The position numbers were made by a program, and so were the translations under genes. From Marinomonas algarum (GTDB taxonomy: Bacteria; Pseudomonadota; Gammaproteobacteria; Pseudomonadales; Marinomonadaceae): 64,000 bases of DNA. Shown piece by piece: positions 55,270-62,354 of the stretch (position 1 is its first letter; the number at the start of each line of letters is the position of its first letter). The notes under the pieces are model-generated. The model saw only the letters and a program-made list of their open reading frames with translations. It ran no database searches and was not told the origin of the DNA. Location: positions 1 through 64,000 of the forward strand of contig NZ_JAJATW010000012.1 in NCBI RefSeq assembly GCF_020532605.1, in the 5' to 3' direction.

Positions 55270-55503
55270 TGGTTTTCTCCTGGATTAGCAGGGAGATAAC
55301 TCCCCTATTTTTTACCAACTCTCCGATTTCTCGAAGTACTTGCTGGTGAGTTAGATCCAGTTAATCTGAATCGGGCCACACCATCTGCGCAGGACATACG
55401 TTTTTCAACGTTGTTATTAAACCCGTAAGGGTTCCTGCGGTCTTTGACGGCCTACTCAACACTTCTCAGCGAAGGCAGACCCCAAAGCGCATAATTTAGA
55501 TGC
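55270..55503 (-). promoter_or_regulatory. L10 leader RNA (autoregulatory)
   Basis: The 234-nt region between rplA and rplJ contains the features I recall for the gammaproteobacterial L10 leader. CGCAGGA and TCCTGCG arms enclose the AACAACGTTGAAAA element and end in GCAGATGGTG (about 55380-55435). L10-L12 binding here would repress rplJL translation. Nothing else is coded in this stretch. Confidence 0.8.
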
Positions 55504-56205
55504 TTACTTTACAGAAGTAAGTGCACCTAAATCAATTTGTAAGCCAGGTCCCATTGTAGAGGACAAGACTACTTTTTTCAGGTAAACACCTTTAGAAGAA
55601 GCAGGCTTAGCACGACGCAAGTCAGCCAAAAGTGCTTCTAGATTACCTCGGACAGCATCCGCAGCGAATTCAATAGAACCAACTGCAGCATGGATGATAC
55701 CGTTTTTATCTGTACGGTAACGAGCTTGACCTGCTTTAGCATTTTTAACGGCTGTTGCAACGTCAGGTGTTACTGTGCCAACTTTAGGGTTAGGCATTAG
55801 ACCACGTGGACCCAATACCTGACCTAGTTGACCAACGATACGCATTGCATCTGGAGAAGCAATAACAACATCAAAATCAAGGTTACCGGCTTTAACTTGC
55901 TCAGCCAAGTCTTCGAAACCAACAACATCTGCGCCAGCTTCTTTTGCTGCTTCAGCATTTGCACCTTGTGCAAATACAGCAACACGAACGTCTTTACCTG
56001 CACCGTGAGGCAATACAGTAGAACCACGAACAACCTGATCAGATTTACGTGGGTCAACACCTAGGTTAACAGAAACGTCGATAGACTCTTTGAACTTAAC
56101 AGTAGAAAGCTCAGACAAAAGAGCAACAGCCTCTTCTACAGAGTACAGTTTTGTTGCTTCTACTTTTTCTGCGATCAAGCGAGCGCGTTTAGTCAATTTA
56201 GCCAT
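55504..56205 (-). CDS. rplA: 50S ribosomal protein L1
   Basis: L1 forms the mobile stalk at the E site and represses the L11 operon. The 233 residues contain [20 protein letters not shown] (43-62) and [16 protein letters not shown] near 132. It overlaps the rplK stop by one base, so the two are coupled, and the L1-binding candidate lies before rplK. Confidence 0.97.
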   Translation of the reverse strand: MAKLTKRARLIAEKVEATKLYSVEEAVALLSELSTVKFKESIDVSVNLGVDPRKSDQVVRGSTVLPHGAGKDVRVAVFAQGANAEAAKEAGADVVGFEDLAEQVKAGNLDFDVVIASPDAMRIVGQLGQVLGPRGLMPNPKVGTVTPDVATAVKNAKAGQARYRTDKNGIIHAAVGSIEFAADAVRGNLEALLADLRRAKPASSKGVYLKKVVLSSTMGPGLQIDLGALTSVK

Positions 56206-56639
56206 TAGTTCACACCCTCAACTTCTAGACCCATAGCGCGTGCGCTACCAGCAATTGTACGAACTGCTGCGTCCATATTCGAAGCAGTCAAATCAGCCTG
56301 CTTAGCATTAACGATCTCTTCTAGTTGAGCACGAGTAACCGTACCCACTTTTTGAGTGTTAGGACGTGGAGAACCGCTCTTCAAACCCGCTGCTTTCTTA
56401 AGCAACACGGCTGCAGGAGTCGATTTTGTTTCAAAGGTGAAACTACGATCACTGTATACAGTAATGATAACAGGTGTTGGAAGACCTGGCTCAACGCCTT
56501 GTGTTTTAGCATTAAACGCTTTACAGAATTCCATGATATTCACACCATGTTGACCAAGTGCTGGACCAACTGGTGGACTTGGGTTCGCTTGACCCGCTTT
56601 AACTTGTAGCTTGATATAAGCTTGGACTTTCTTAGCCAT
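56205..56639 (-). CDS. rplK: 50S ribosomal protein L11
   Basis: L11 forms the GTPase-associated centre and is needed for RelA activation. The 144 residues include [20 protein letters not shown] (17-36), the proline-rich hinge contacted by thiostrepton-type drugs, and [18 protein letters not shown]. It precedes rplA with a one-base overlap. Confidence 0.97.
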   Translation of the reverse strand: MAKKVQAYIKLQVKAGQANPSPPVGPALGQHGVNIMEFCKAFNAKTQGVEPGLPTPVIITVYSDRSFTFETKSTPAAVLLKKAAGLKSGSPRPNTQKVGTVTRAQLEEIVNAKQADLTASNMDAAVRTIAGSARAMGLEVEGVN

Positions 56640-56655
56640 TTTCTTAACTCCAATT

Positions 56656-56678
56656 GGGTCACCGCCCGAAGGCTACCC
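56656..56678 (-). promoter_or_regulatory. candidate L1-binding hairpin upstream of rplK
   Basis: On the minus strand GGGT pairs with ACCC, and an inner GCC/GGC stem is capped by a TTCG loop. Between the two stems lies an asymmetric internal loop (A against GGTG). Two helices around an asymmetric loop just before the rplK ribosome-binding site is the layout of known L1 mRNA targets. Confidence 0.5.
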
Positions 56679-56689
56679 GTTCAACAAAA

Positions 56690-57223
56690 TCAGGCTTTCT
56701 CAACCTGACTAAATTCCAAATCAACTGGAGTAGAGCGCCCAAATATAAGCACTGCCACCTTGATTCGGCTTTTATCATAATCCACTTCTTCAACCACACC
56801 ATTAAAGTCTGCAAAAGGCCCTTCATTAACACGAACCACTTCACCCACTTCAAACAAGGTTTTTGGACGAGGTTTATCAACCCCATCACTGACACGCTGA
56901 AGAATGGCATCGGCCTCTCGCGTTGTAATCGGTGAAGGCTTATCTGCCGTACCACCAATAAAACCAAGCACACGAGAAGTGCCTTTTACCAAATGCCAAG
57001 AGTCATCATTCATATCCATCTGCACTAAAACATAACCTGGATAGAACTTTCTTTCGCTCTTACGCTTTTTGCCATCTCGAATCTCTACCACTTCTTCGGT
57101 AGGAACCAAGATGTCACCAAAATTCTCTTCTTGCCCCATAACCTGCACTCGCTCAATCAGCGAACGCATTACGTGCTTTTCGTACCCTGAGTACGCCTGT
57201 ACTACATACCATCGTTTGGTCAC
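56690..57223 (-). CDS. nusG: transcription termination/antitermination factor NusG
   Basis: NusG binds RNA polymerase and couples it to Rho or to S10 and the ribosome. I start at the GTG at 57223, with AGGAG six bases upstream, giving 177 residues ([15 protein letters not shown]). A TTG two codons earlier touches the ribosome-binding site. The KOW domain is visible as [19 protein letters not shown] near 128-146. It is 9 nt after secE. Confidence 0.95.
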   Translation of the reverse strand: MTKRWYVVQAYSGYEKHVMRSLIERVQVMGQEENFGDILVPTEEVVEIRDGKKRKSERKFYPGYVLVQMDMNDDSWHLVKGTSRVLGFIGGTADKPSPITTREADAILQRVSDGVDKPRPKTLFEVGEVVRVNEGPFADFNGVVEEVDYDKSRIKVAVLIFGRSTPVDLEFSQVEKA

Positions 57224-57232
57224 GAGCAACTC

Positions 57233-57601
57233 CTAACTAATTACCGAGGAAACGATCCAACCAAGGAGCGAATCCACCCCCCACAGCACGAGAGACATAA
57301 AAATAACAACCGCCAACACTATTAAAGTAGTTTGCACAGTCTCTTGTCTGGTTGGCCACACAACCCTGCGAATCTCAGTCTTAGCTTCTTTAGCTAAAGT
57401 AAAAAAAGACTGACCTTTTACAGTTTGCAGTGCAATATAACCAGCGACACCAGCTAACACCAAGATAGCGATTAAGCGATACAATAGTGACTCAGCAGAA
57501 AAATAGTTATTACCAATCACGCCTACCGCAACTAGCAGAACAACAATCGCCCACTTAAACACATCTCCGCGAGATGCTTGAGCTTCAGTACTCGAACTCA
57601 T
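57233..57601 (-). CDS. secE: preprotein translocase subunit SecE
   Basis: SecE clamps SecY in the Sec translocon. The 122-residue protein has three membrane helices, like the enterobacterial form, and the conserved cytoplasmic amphipathic segment EAKTEIRRVVWPTRQET near 72-88. It lies between tRNA-Trp (40 nt) and nusG. Confidence 0.96.
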   Translation of the reverse strand: MSSSTEAQASRGDVFKWAIVVLLVAVGVIGNNYFSAESLLYRLIAILVLAGVAGYIALQTVKGQSFFTLAKEAKTEIRRVVWPTRQETVQTTLIVLAVVIFMSLVLWGVDSLLGWIVSSVIS

Positions 57602-57641
57602 ACTTCAGGTGATCCCTAACTAAGAAACAGGATACGAAAAA

Positions 57642-57717
57642 TGGCAGGCCAAGAGGGACTCGAACCCCCAACAGCCGGTTTTGGAAACCGGTGCTCTACC
57701 AATTGAACTATTGGCCT
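57642..57717 (-). tRNA. tRNA-Trp (anticodon CCA)
   Basis: The 76-nt sequence has an AGGCCAA/TTGGCCT acceptor stem, a D arm TAGTTCAATTGGTAGAGC, the anticodon loop TTCCAAA between CCGGT and ACCGG, a GGTTCGAGTC T arm and an encoded CCA. It leads secE-nusG and has its own promoter. Confidence 0.95.
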
Positions 57718-57736
57718 ACATTCGTATGGGCGGAGG

Positions 57737-57765
57737 ATGATACCGAAACAAGCTAAATTTAGCAA
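57737..57765 (-). promoter_or_regulatory. promoter for tRNA-Trp-secE-nusG
   Basis: TTGCTA (57760-57765) and TATCAT (57737-57742) are spaced by 17 nt and followed by the G/C-rich CCTCCGCCC. A perfect 12-bp palindrome, GCTAAATTTAGC (57752-57763), overlaps the -35 and spacer. Confidence 0.55.
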
Positions 57766-57791
57766 GGGTATCTGCCCAAAAAACAGACAAT

Positions 57792-57812
57792 AAAAAAGGC
57801 GGTCAACCCACC
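57792..57812 (-). terminator. terminator after tRNA-Thr
   Basis: GGTGG, a 5-nt loop, CCGCC and TTTTTT on the minus strand (one U-G pair) form a short intrinsic terminator. It lies where a tuf gene usually begins. Confidence 0.6.
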
Positions 57813-57833
57813 CATCTTTTGCATTAGAATTGC

Positions 57834-57909
57834 TGGAGCTCACGAGCAGATTTGAACTGCCGACCTCACCCTTACCAAGGGTGTGCTCTACCAACTGAGC
57901 TACGTGAGC
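57834..57909 (-). tRNA. tRNA-Thr (anticodon GGT)
   Basis: The 76-nt sequence has a GCTCACG/CGTGAGC acceptor stem, an anticodon arm ACCCTTGGTAAGGGT, a GCAGTTCAAATCTGC T arm and an encoded CCA. Only 2 nt separate it from tRNA-Gly. Confidence 0.95.
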
Positions 57910-57911
57910 AT

Positions 57912-57986
57912 TGGAGCGGGTAGCGGGAATCGAACCCGCCTCTTCAGCTTGGAAGGCTGAGGTAATAGCCACTATACCATACCCGC
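57912..57986 (-). tRNA. tRNA-Gly (anticodon TCC)
   Basis: The 75-nt sequence has a GCGGGTA/TACCCGC acceptor stem, the anticodon loop CTTCCAA, a GCGGGTTCGATTCCCGC T arm and an encoded CCA. It follows tRNA-Tyr by 3 nt. Confidence 0.95.
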
Positions 57987-57989
57987 AAT

Positions 57990-58073
<84 letters not shown>

Positions 58074-58116
58074 ACGAACTCAGCGCTACAACGCAACACC
58101 CCAAAAGGTGGGAGCC

Positions 58117-58144
58117 ATTATATGAATCGCGTTCTCAATTGCAA
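58117..58144 (-). promoter_or_regulatory. tRNA-Tyr-Gly-Thr promoter
   Basis: TTGCAA (58139-58144) and a perfect TATAAT (58117-58122) are spaced by 16 nt and followed by GGCTCCCACC, the G/C-rich discriminator of stringent tRNA promoters. Confidence 0.7.
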
Positions 58145-58147
58145 GCA

Positions 58148-58843
58148 CTAGCATGCATTTTTTTCTACTTTTATTGCCATCTTGCTTAGATCAAACTGAG
58201 ATAGGAATGTTTGCCAATCTTCTTCACTCACACCTTGGCGAACATCAACTTGCTGGATAGAAACATTACGCATATGTTCATACACATCAACAGGATAGCC
58301 AGAATCATTTTGAATGCGAATTCTTGCCTGATTCGCTCGATCTTCCGAAGAAAATAAACCAAGCGAAATTCTATTTTTCATTTCTGCACGATTGATCACA
58401 AAACTATCAATGGACTTTGTCGCCAATTCTTTAACAATATCTTCCGCGATGGCCGGTGTTTTCGGTGCTGCAATGTACAACCAATATTTCGCACGCTTCC
58501 CAGTGATTTCTCGCGCCTGATAAGGCCAGCCACCCTTATCGAGGGCCTGAACGATGCGCAGCTTATCCTGTAGCTTCTCTGTTTCAATACGAGGACAAAA
58601 TGTCTGTTTCGCTGCAACATTTAACGCCTTATTTAAAGCGCTTTCAATTTCTGAGTTGGAAGACTGAACCTGGCTACGATCCAAGTCTTGACCTCTCGCT
58701 TCTTCCGATAAAAGATACACTTTCTCACTCACCGGCGGCCCATACACAGACTCTTGTTTAACATCGGGTTGATCTTGAATAAAACTGTGCCAACTCAAAA
58801 AGCCCGCATTTAACAACACCACAAACAAAAAAAGCCACTTCAT
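58148..58843 (-). CDS. small membrane-anchored SPOR-like protein
   Basis: The 231-residue protein starts with a single hydrophobic anchor (MKWLFLFVVLLNAGFLSWHSF) and is otherwise periplasmic. Residues about 110-190 resemble a SPOR domain: a YWLYIAAP strand, an ELATKSIDSFVI helix-strand and the SLGLFSSEDRANQARI repeat-like helix. SPOR domains bind denuded septal peptidoglycan. The match is by eye and moderate. The ATG at 58843 overlaps the coaX stop by 4 nt and has GGAGG upstream, so the two are coupled. Its function is not known. Confidence 0.65.
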   Translation of the reverse strand: MKWLFLFVVLLNAGFLSWHSFIQDQPDVKQESVYGPPVSEKVYLLSEEARGQDLDRSQVQSSNSEIESALNKALNVAAKQTFCPRIETEKLQDKLRIVQALDKGGWPYQAREITGKRAKYWLYIAAPKTPAIAEDIVKELATKSIDSFVINRAEMKNRISLGLFSSEDRANQARIRIQNDSGYPVDVYEHMRNVSIQQVDVRQGVSEEDWQTFLSQFDLSKMAIKVEKNAC

Positions 58844-59586
58844 TGCCCCTCCCTCATGCATTCATTACCCATCCATTTCGCCCCAATCGCAATCAAATGA
58901 GGCTCACACAGAGCCGGAATTCCTAGATGTTCTAGTAAAGACTGACCGTCTCCACCTGTCACAACCCAAGTAAAATCGGAATACTGACGATACACACGCT
59001 CTAAAAAACCCAGCGCCATTTCATAACATCCTTCAGTGACTGCTCTCGCCGTTGAATCAGGTAAGCCATGACCAGACACCACCTCAGTATCGTCGTAACG
59101 AATACGTGCTGTGTTAGACAGCAACGCGCTCTCCATCATGGAGAGACCAGGGACAATGTACCCACCCAGATGAACGCCTGCATCATTGACCACATCCACT
59201 TTAATAGCGGTGCCTGCATCAACTACCACCGCACCACCTTGAATACAATGATGTGCGCCAATGACGCCTAACCAGCGATCTACACCTAACCGAGCCGGTT
59301 CTACGTAAGCATTATGCACACCACAAGCCATGGCTTGAGTCATTAATCTAAGGCTTTTTACGTGAGGGAACAGAGTTTGTAGCTCTGTATGCAATGCGAT
59401 ACTTTGCACCTCTGAACGGACACTGGCCAAATAAATGGCTTGCGGCACAAACCCACCCATTGTGCTATTAACAACAGAATCATCCTGACAACGCTTCACC
59501 CAAAGCACGTTGTCGCCTTTAAAGGCGGTCAGTTTAATATGTGTATTACCCGCATCTACAATCAGTATATTATCCGCGTCGGACAC
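58840..59586 (-). CDS. coaX: type III pantothenate kinase
   Basis: CoaX phosphorylates pantothenate in the first step of coenzyme A synthesis and, unlike CoaA, is not feedback inhibited. I start at the GTG at 59586 (VSDADNILIVDAGNT), six bases after GGAGGGG, giving 248 residues, the family length. An ATG five codons earlier has no ribosome-binding site. DAGNT is the phosphate loop, and RLGVDRW and VVDAGTAIKVD are the other family motifs. It overlaps the birA stop by 17 nt. Confidence 0.93.
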   Translation of the reverse strand: MSDADNILIVDAGNTHIKLTAFKGDNVLWVKRCQDDSVVNSTMGGFVPQAIYLASVRSEVQSIALHTELQTLFPHVKSLRLMTQAMACGVHNAYVEPARLGVDRWLGVIGAHHCIQGGAVVVDAGTAIKVDVVNDAGVHLGGYIVPGLSMMESALLSNTARIRYDDTEVVSGHGLPDSTARAVTEGCYEMALGFLERVYRQYSDFTWVVTGGDGQSLLEHLGIPALCEPHLIAIGAKWMGNECMREGQ

Positions 59587-60523
59587 TAATTTCCCCTCCA
59601 TGCAATGCCACCAACTCTCCTTCTGCTTCCAGCAATAAAGCACCATTGTCATCGATACCGCGTGCAATACCTTGTCGCTGCTGGGATAAGGTACTCACCG
59701 TCACCGGCTGATTAAACAGTACGTCATACGCTTGCCAATGGTGTTGGAAGTGCTTCATACCACGACCTTCTTCGAACAGTTGACACACCTCAATCAACTC
59801 ATTAGTAATATCAGCAAGAATCTCATTACGACTTGGTCGAGTAGGCAAACGCGAGAGCAAATCTGTCCAAGGCTGGTCGACGTGAGCCATTAAAGCATCG
59901 TCCATTTCTACATTGAGACCTATACCAATAATGACATGACACACATCTTGATCCGCCACCATTTCCAATAGAATGCCACAGACTTTTTGCCCGTCGATTT
60001 GCACATCATTCGGCCACTTTAAACCAGGATTCGGGATACCCATACGCTTCAACACACGAGCAATCGCAACACCCACCGCTAAGCTCAACCCTTCCACGAC
60101 ACTAGGGCCATTATCAAACCGCCATGCAAACGATAAGGTCAGATTTTTTGCCACGCCTGACTCCCATTGCCGACCACGACGACCTTTACCATGGGTTTGA
60201 CGCTCGACAGACACTAAAACAGGCAACGGTTTTCCCTGATCAATGTATTTTTTTGCCTCCGTGTTCGTTGATGGTGTCTCAAATGACAGATCTAAGGCGA
60301 CGGACTCCGGCACTCCTAAGCCTCTTAGTCTTGCGGGCGATAAAAGCTCAACCGGTGATGGCAATCGATAGCCGCGCCCTTTCACAGAGTGCACAGTCAC
60401 ACCGATCGACTCTAGCTTTTTCAGCTTCTTCCAAACGGCTGCACGGGTAACCCCCAGTGCTTCACCCAACTCTTCACCTGAGTGGAACTCGTTGTCACTT
60501 AGCAAAGCCAAAACCGCCTGCAT
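59570..60523 (-). CDS. birA: biotin-protein ligase / biotin operon repressor
   Basis: BirA attaches biotin to AccB and, with its N-terminal helix-turn-helix, can repress biotin genes. The winged helix is at residues 1-60 (GEELGEALGVTRAAVWKKLK). The ligase core shows QTHGKGRRGRQWES near 110 (the biotin/AMP loop, with K where the first R is common) and LKWPNDV near 178. The 317-residue length matches the bifunctional class. The order birA-coaX before the tRNA-secE block is also that of Pseudomonas, as I recall. Confidence 0.96.
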   Translation of the reverse strand: MQAVLALLSDNEFHSGEELGEALGVTRAAVWKKLKKLESIGVTVHSVKGRGYRLPSPVELLSPARLRGLGVPESVALDLSFETPSTNTEAKKYIDQGKPLPVLVSVERQTHGKGRRGRQWESGVAKNLTLSFAWRFDNGPSVVEGLSLAVGVAIARVLKRMGIPNPGLKWPNDVQIDGQKVCGILLEMVADQDVCHVIIGIGLNVEMDDALMAHVDQPWTDLLSRLPTRPSRNEILADITNELIEVCQLFEEGRGMKHFQHHWQAYDVLFNQPVTVSTLSQQRQGIARGIDDNGALLLEAEGELVALHGGEISVRRG

Positions 60524-60551
60524 TAATTTTCTCCAATGGTCATTTTGTCCG

Positions 60552-61766
60552 TTAATTATATCGATTCGTTTGCAAAAAAAGCGTTATTTCTTGCATCAAT
60601 GCATGAAAATGTGGGTTCCACGAAATGCGTGCTGCATGATTACCTTGATCAAATAAAGCATCACTGTGTTCACCAAACCAGTTATCTTTTGCCTTCCGAC
60701 AGACTTGGTACCGCTCCTCATTTGTAGCATGCCAACCACAAAGGCGATATTCGCCTTCTGCTCCATAGTACGGATTCTCAGGATGCCCATGAATCGCCAT
60801 ATGCGATAACCCCAAAATATTATCTTCAGGCCAATAAGTGTTTTGCACAGTAAGTCGATCGTTTTTTTGGCTATTTTGTGTCTGACTGTACAAAACCATG
60901 CGGCTCTTATCTCCTATCATTCCAAGTTCGAAAACCGTCTGTGATACAGAGGAGTCCACGGTATTATCTTCTTCAGACAGGGCCATAAAGACAGGTAAAT
61001 CGCTTGGGTTATCCACCAGCTCAGCTCTCACCTCTTTTGCTAAACGGTAAACTTGAGCAATCGCTGGCACTGGAATTGAAGCATATTTAGCAAAATCATC
61101 ACTAGGTCGGTGATCTAGCCAGTCTTTCACCAAAGCCAACCAGGGCGCCAGCCAGTCTATGCGGCTGTTGACTTTAAACACCGGGGAAAACAACACCACC
61201 CCCGCAACACGATCCGAATGTTGCCATGCGTATTCAACCGCTAAAGCACCACCGGTTGAGAAACCACCGACATACAGTGTGTCTACTTCTTGGCCGAATT
61301 GATCCGCAGCAGAACGAAATGTGGCACGCCAATCCTCTCGATGTACATCTAATAAGTCTTCTGCTCGGGTACCATGGCCAGGTAACAACACTACCCGAAC
61401 ATGGTAGCAAGCTGCCTGTAGAGCATACGCCATATCACGCATTGAAAAGGGTGAATCTGACAGTCCGTGTGACAGAATCACCCCCGCCTTTGCTGGTTCA
61501 GCACACTGCTCTGTGTCCGGCAACAACTCAAACGGCAAGACAGCAGACAGCTCTCTTTGCTTGTTACTCTCATTAACCCACACCTTTCGTTCAAAAACAT
61601 AATCATGAGCACGTTGCCTATACTGAGTAAAAGACTCGCCCTTTTTATAGACTAATACTGTCCCATTCTCTGAAGGCGAAGGCTGTGCTATAACCCATGT
61701 GCTGACCACCAATAAAAAAGGCAGTACCAATAAGGAAATCCCCGATCGCAGGGTGTTTTTTTGCAT
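60552..61766 (-). CDS. exported alpha/beta hydrolase
   Basis: The 404-residue protein starts with a Sec-type signal peptide (hydrophobic stretch about 10-28, ending near VIAQ). The nucleophile elbow is GGFSTGGALAVEYAW near 185, with an oxyanion-type HGLSDSPFSM segment near 115 and a late SHMAIHGHPEN stretch near 310 that holds candidate catalytic histidines. The domain resembles carboxylesterase/lysophospholipase-like hydrolases; the substrate is unknown. I start at the ATG at 61766 (AAGG upstream); the frame remains open further, but the longer version has no signal peptide and would run into the divergent GNAT gene. Confidence 0.78.
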   Translation of the reverse strand: MQKNTLRSGISLLVLPFLLVVSTWVIAQPSPSENGTVLVYKKGESFTQYRQRAHDYVFERKVWVNESNKQRELSAVLPFELLPDTEQCAEPAKAGVILSHGLSDSPFSMRDMAYALQAACYHVRVVLLPGHGTRAEDLLDVHREDWRATFRSAADQFGQEVDTLYVGGFSTGGALAVEYAWQHSDRVAGVVLFSPVFKVNSRIDWLAPWLALVKDWLDHRPSDDFAKYASIPVPAIAQVYRLAKEVRAELVDNPSDLPVFMALSEEDNTVDSSVSQTVFELGMIGDKSRMVLYSQTQNSQKNDRLTVQNTYWPEDNILGLSHMAIHGHPENPYYGAEGEYRLCGWHATNEERYQVCRKAKDNWFGEHSDALFDQGNHAARISWNPHFHALMQEITLFLQTNRYN

Positions 61767-61832
61767 CTTTGCCTTCCTCTTGTATTTTTTCAATAATAGT
61801 CGTCTTATCATGATTTGAAGGACATCCAAGCT

Positions 61833-62267
61833 ATGTCTATGCCCTATCCAGATGCCGAACGAGTGCCTTCGCTTTGGTTTCCTCTCGCCAAGAAGTTTTA
61901 TCAAGCTCACTATCCAAGTGGCAAACCGAATAAGGCAGACCCTATTTGGGTAATTAAACAAAAAGGGACGATTTTGTGCGCTGTACGACTCAAACAATCG
62001 AAAAACGCTCAGTTACTCACGGCCATGGTGACAGAGCCCAATTACAGGGGCAAAGGGTTGGGCAGCCATTTACTCAGCGGTATCCAAACAGCCCTAGCGG
62101 AACGGTCTTGCTATTGTTTTGCGCTCACGCACCTTGTGCCTTTTTATACCAAAAATCACTTTAATACTATCTTAGCTGAGCAGTTGCCTAAAGATTTGAA
62201 AAGCCGATTTTATGCTTATACCGCCCAAGGGCGAGCCCTCACGCCTATGCGCTATCAACAACCTTAA
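61833..62267 (+). CDS. GNAT-family N-acetyltransferase
   Basis: The 144-residue protein carries the GNAT acetyl-CoA motif near 70-90 (MVTEPNYRGKGLGSHLL) and the late CFALTHLVPFYTKNHF segment typical of motif B. The acceptor is not predictable. It is the only gene here on the plus strand, divergent from the exported hydrolase and convergent with opgD, with a terminator shared with the latter. I start at the ATG at 61833; a TTG six codons earlier is also open. Confidence 0.78.
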   Translation: MSMPYPDAERVPSLWFPLAKKFYQAHYPSGKPNKADPIWVIKQKGTILCAVRLKQSKNAQLLTAMVTEPNYRGKGLGSHLLSGIQTALAERSCYCFALTHLVPFYTKNHFNTILAEQLPKDLKSRFYAYTAQGRALTPMRYQQP

Positions 62268-62299
62268 AGATTCGTGAAACCAACCACCATAGAAACAAA

Positions 62300-62330
62300 A
62301 AAACGCCCGATAGGCACTATCGAGCGTTTT
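62300..62330. terminator. bidirectional terminator between GNAT gene and opgD
   Basis: AAAACGC, one mismatch, CGATAG, a GCA loop, CTATCG and GCGTTTT form a long hairpin with A and T ends. It serves both convergent genes. Confidence 0.8.
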
Positions 62331-62354
62331 GAGTGATCCATTACATGAAAAGCA

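Noticed and set aside
57223..57229. TTG start for nusG two codons upstream
   Set aside because: It abuts the AGGAG ribosome-binding site directly, while the GTG at 57223 is six bases away from it.
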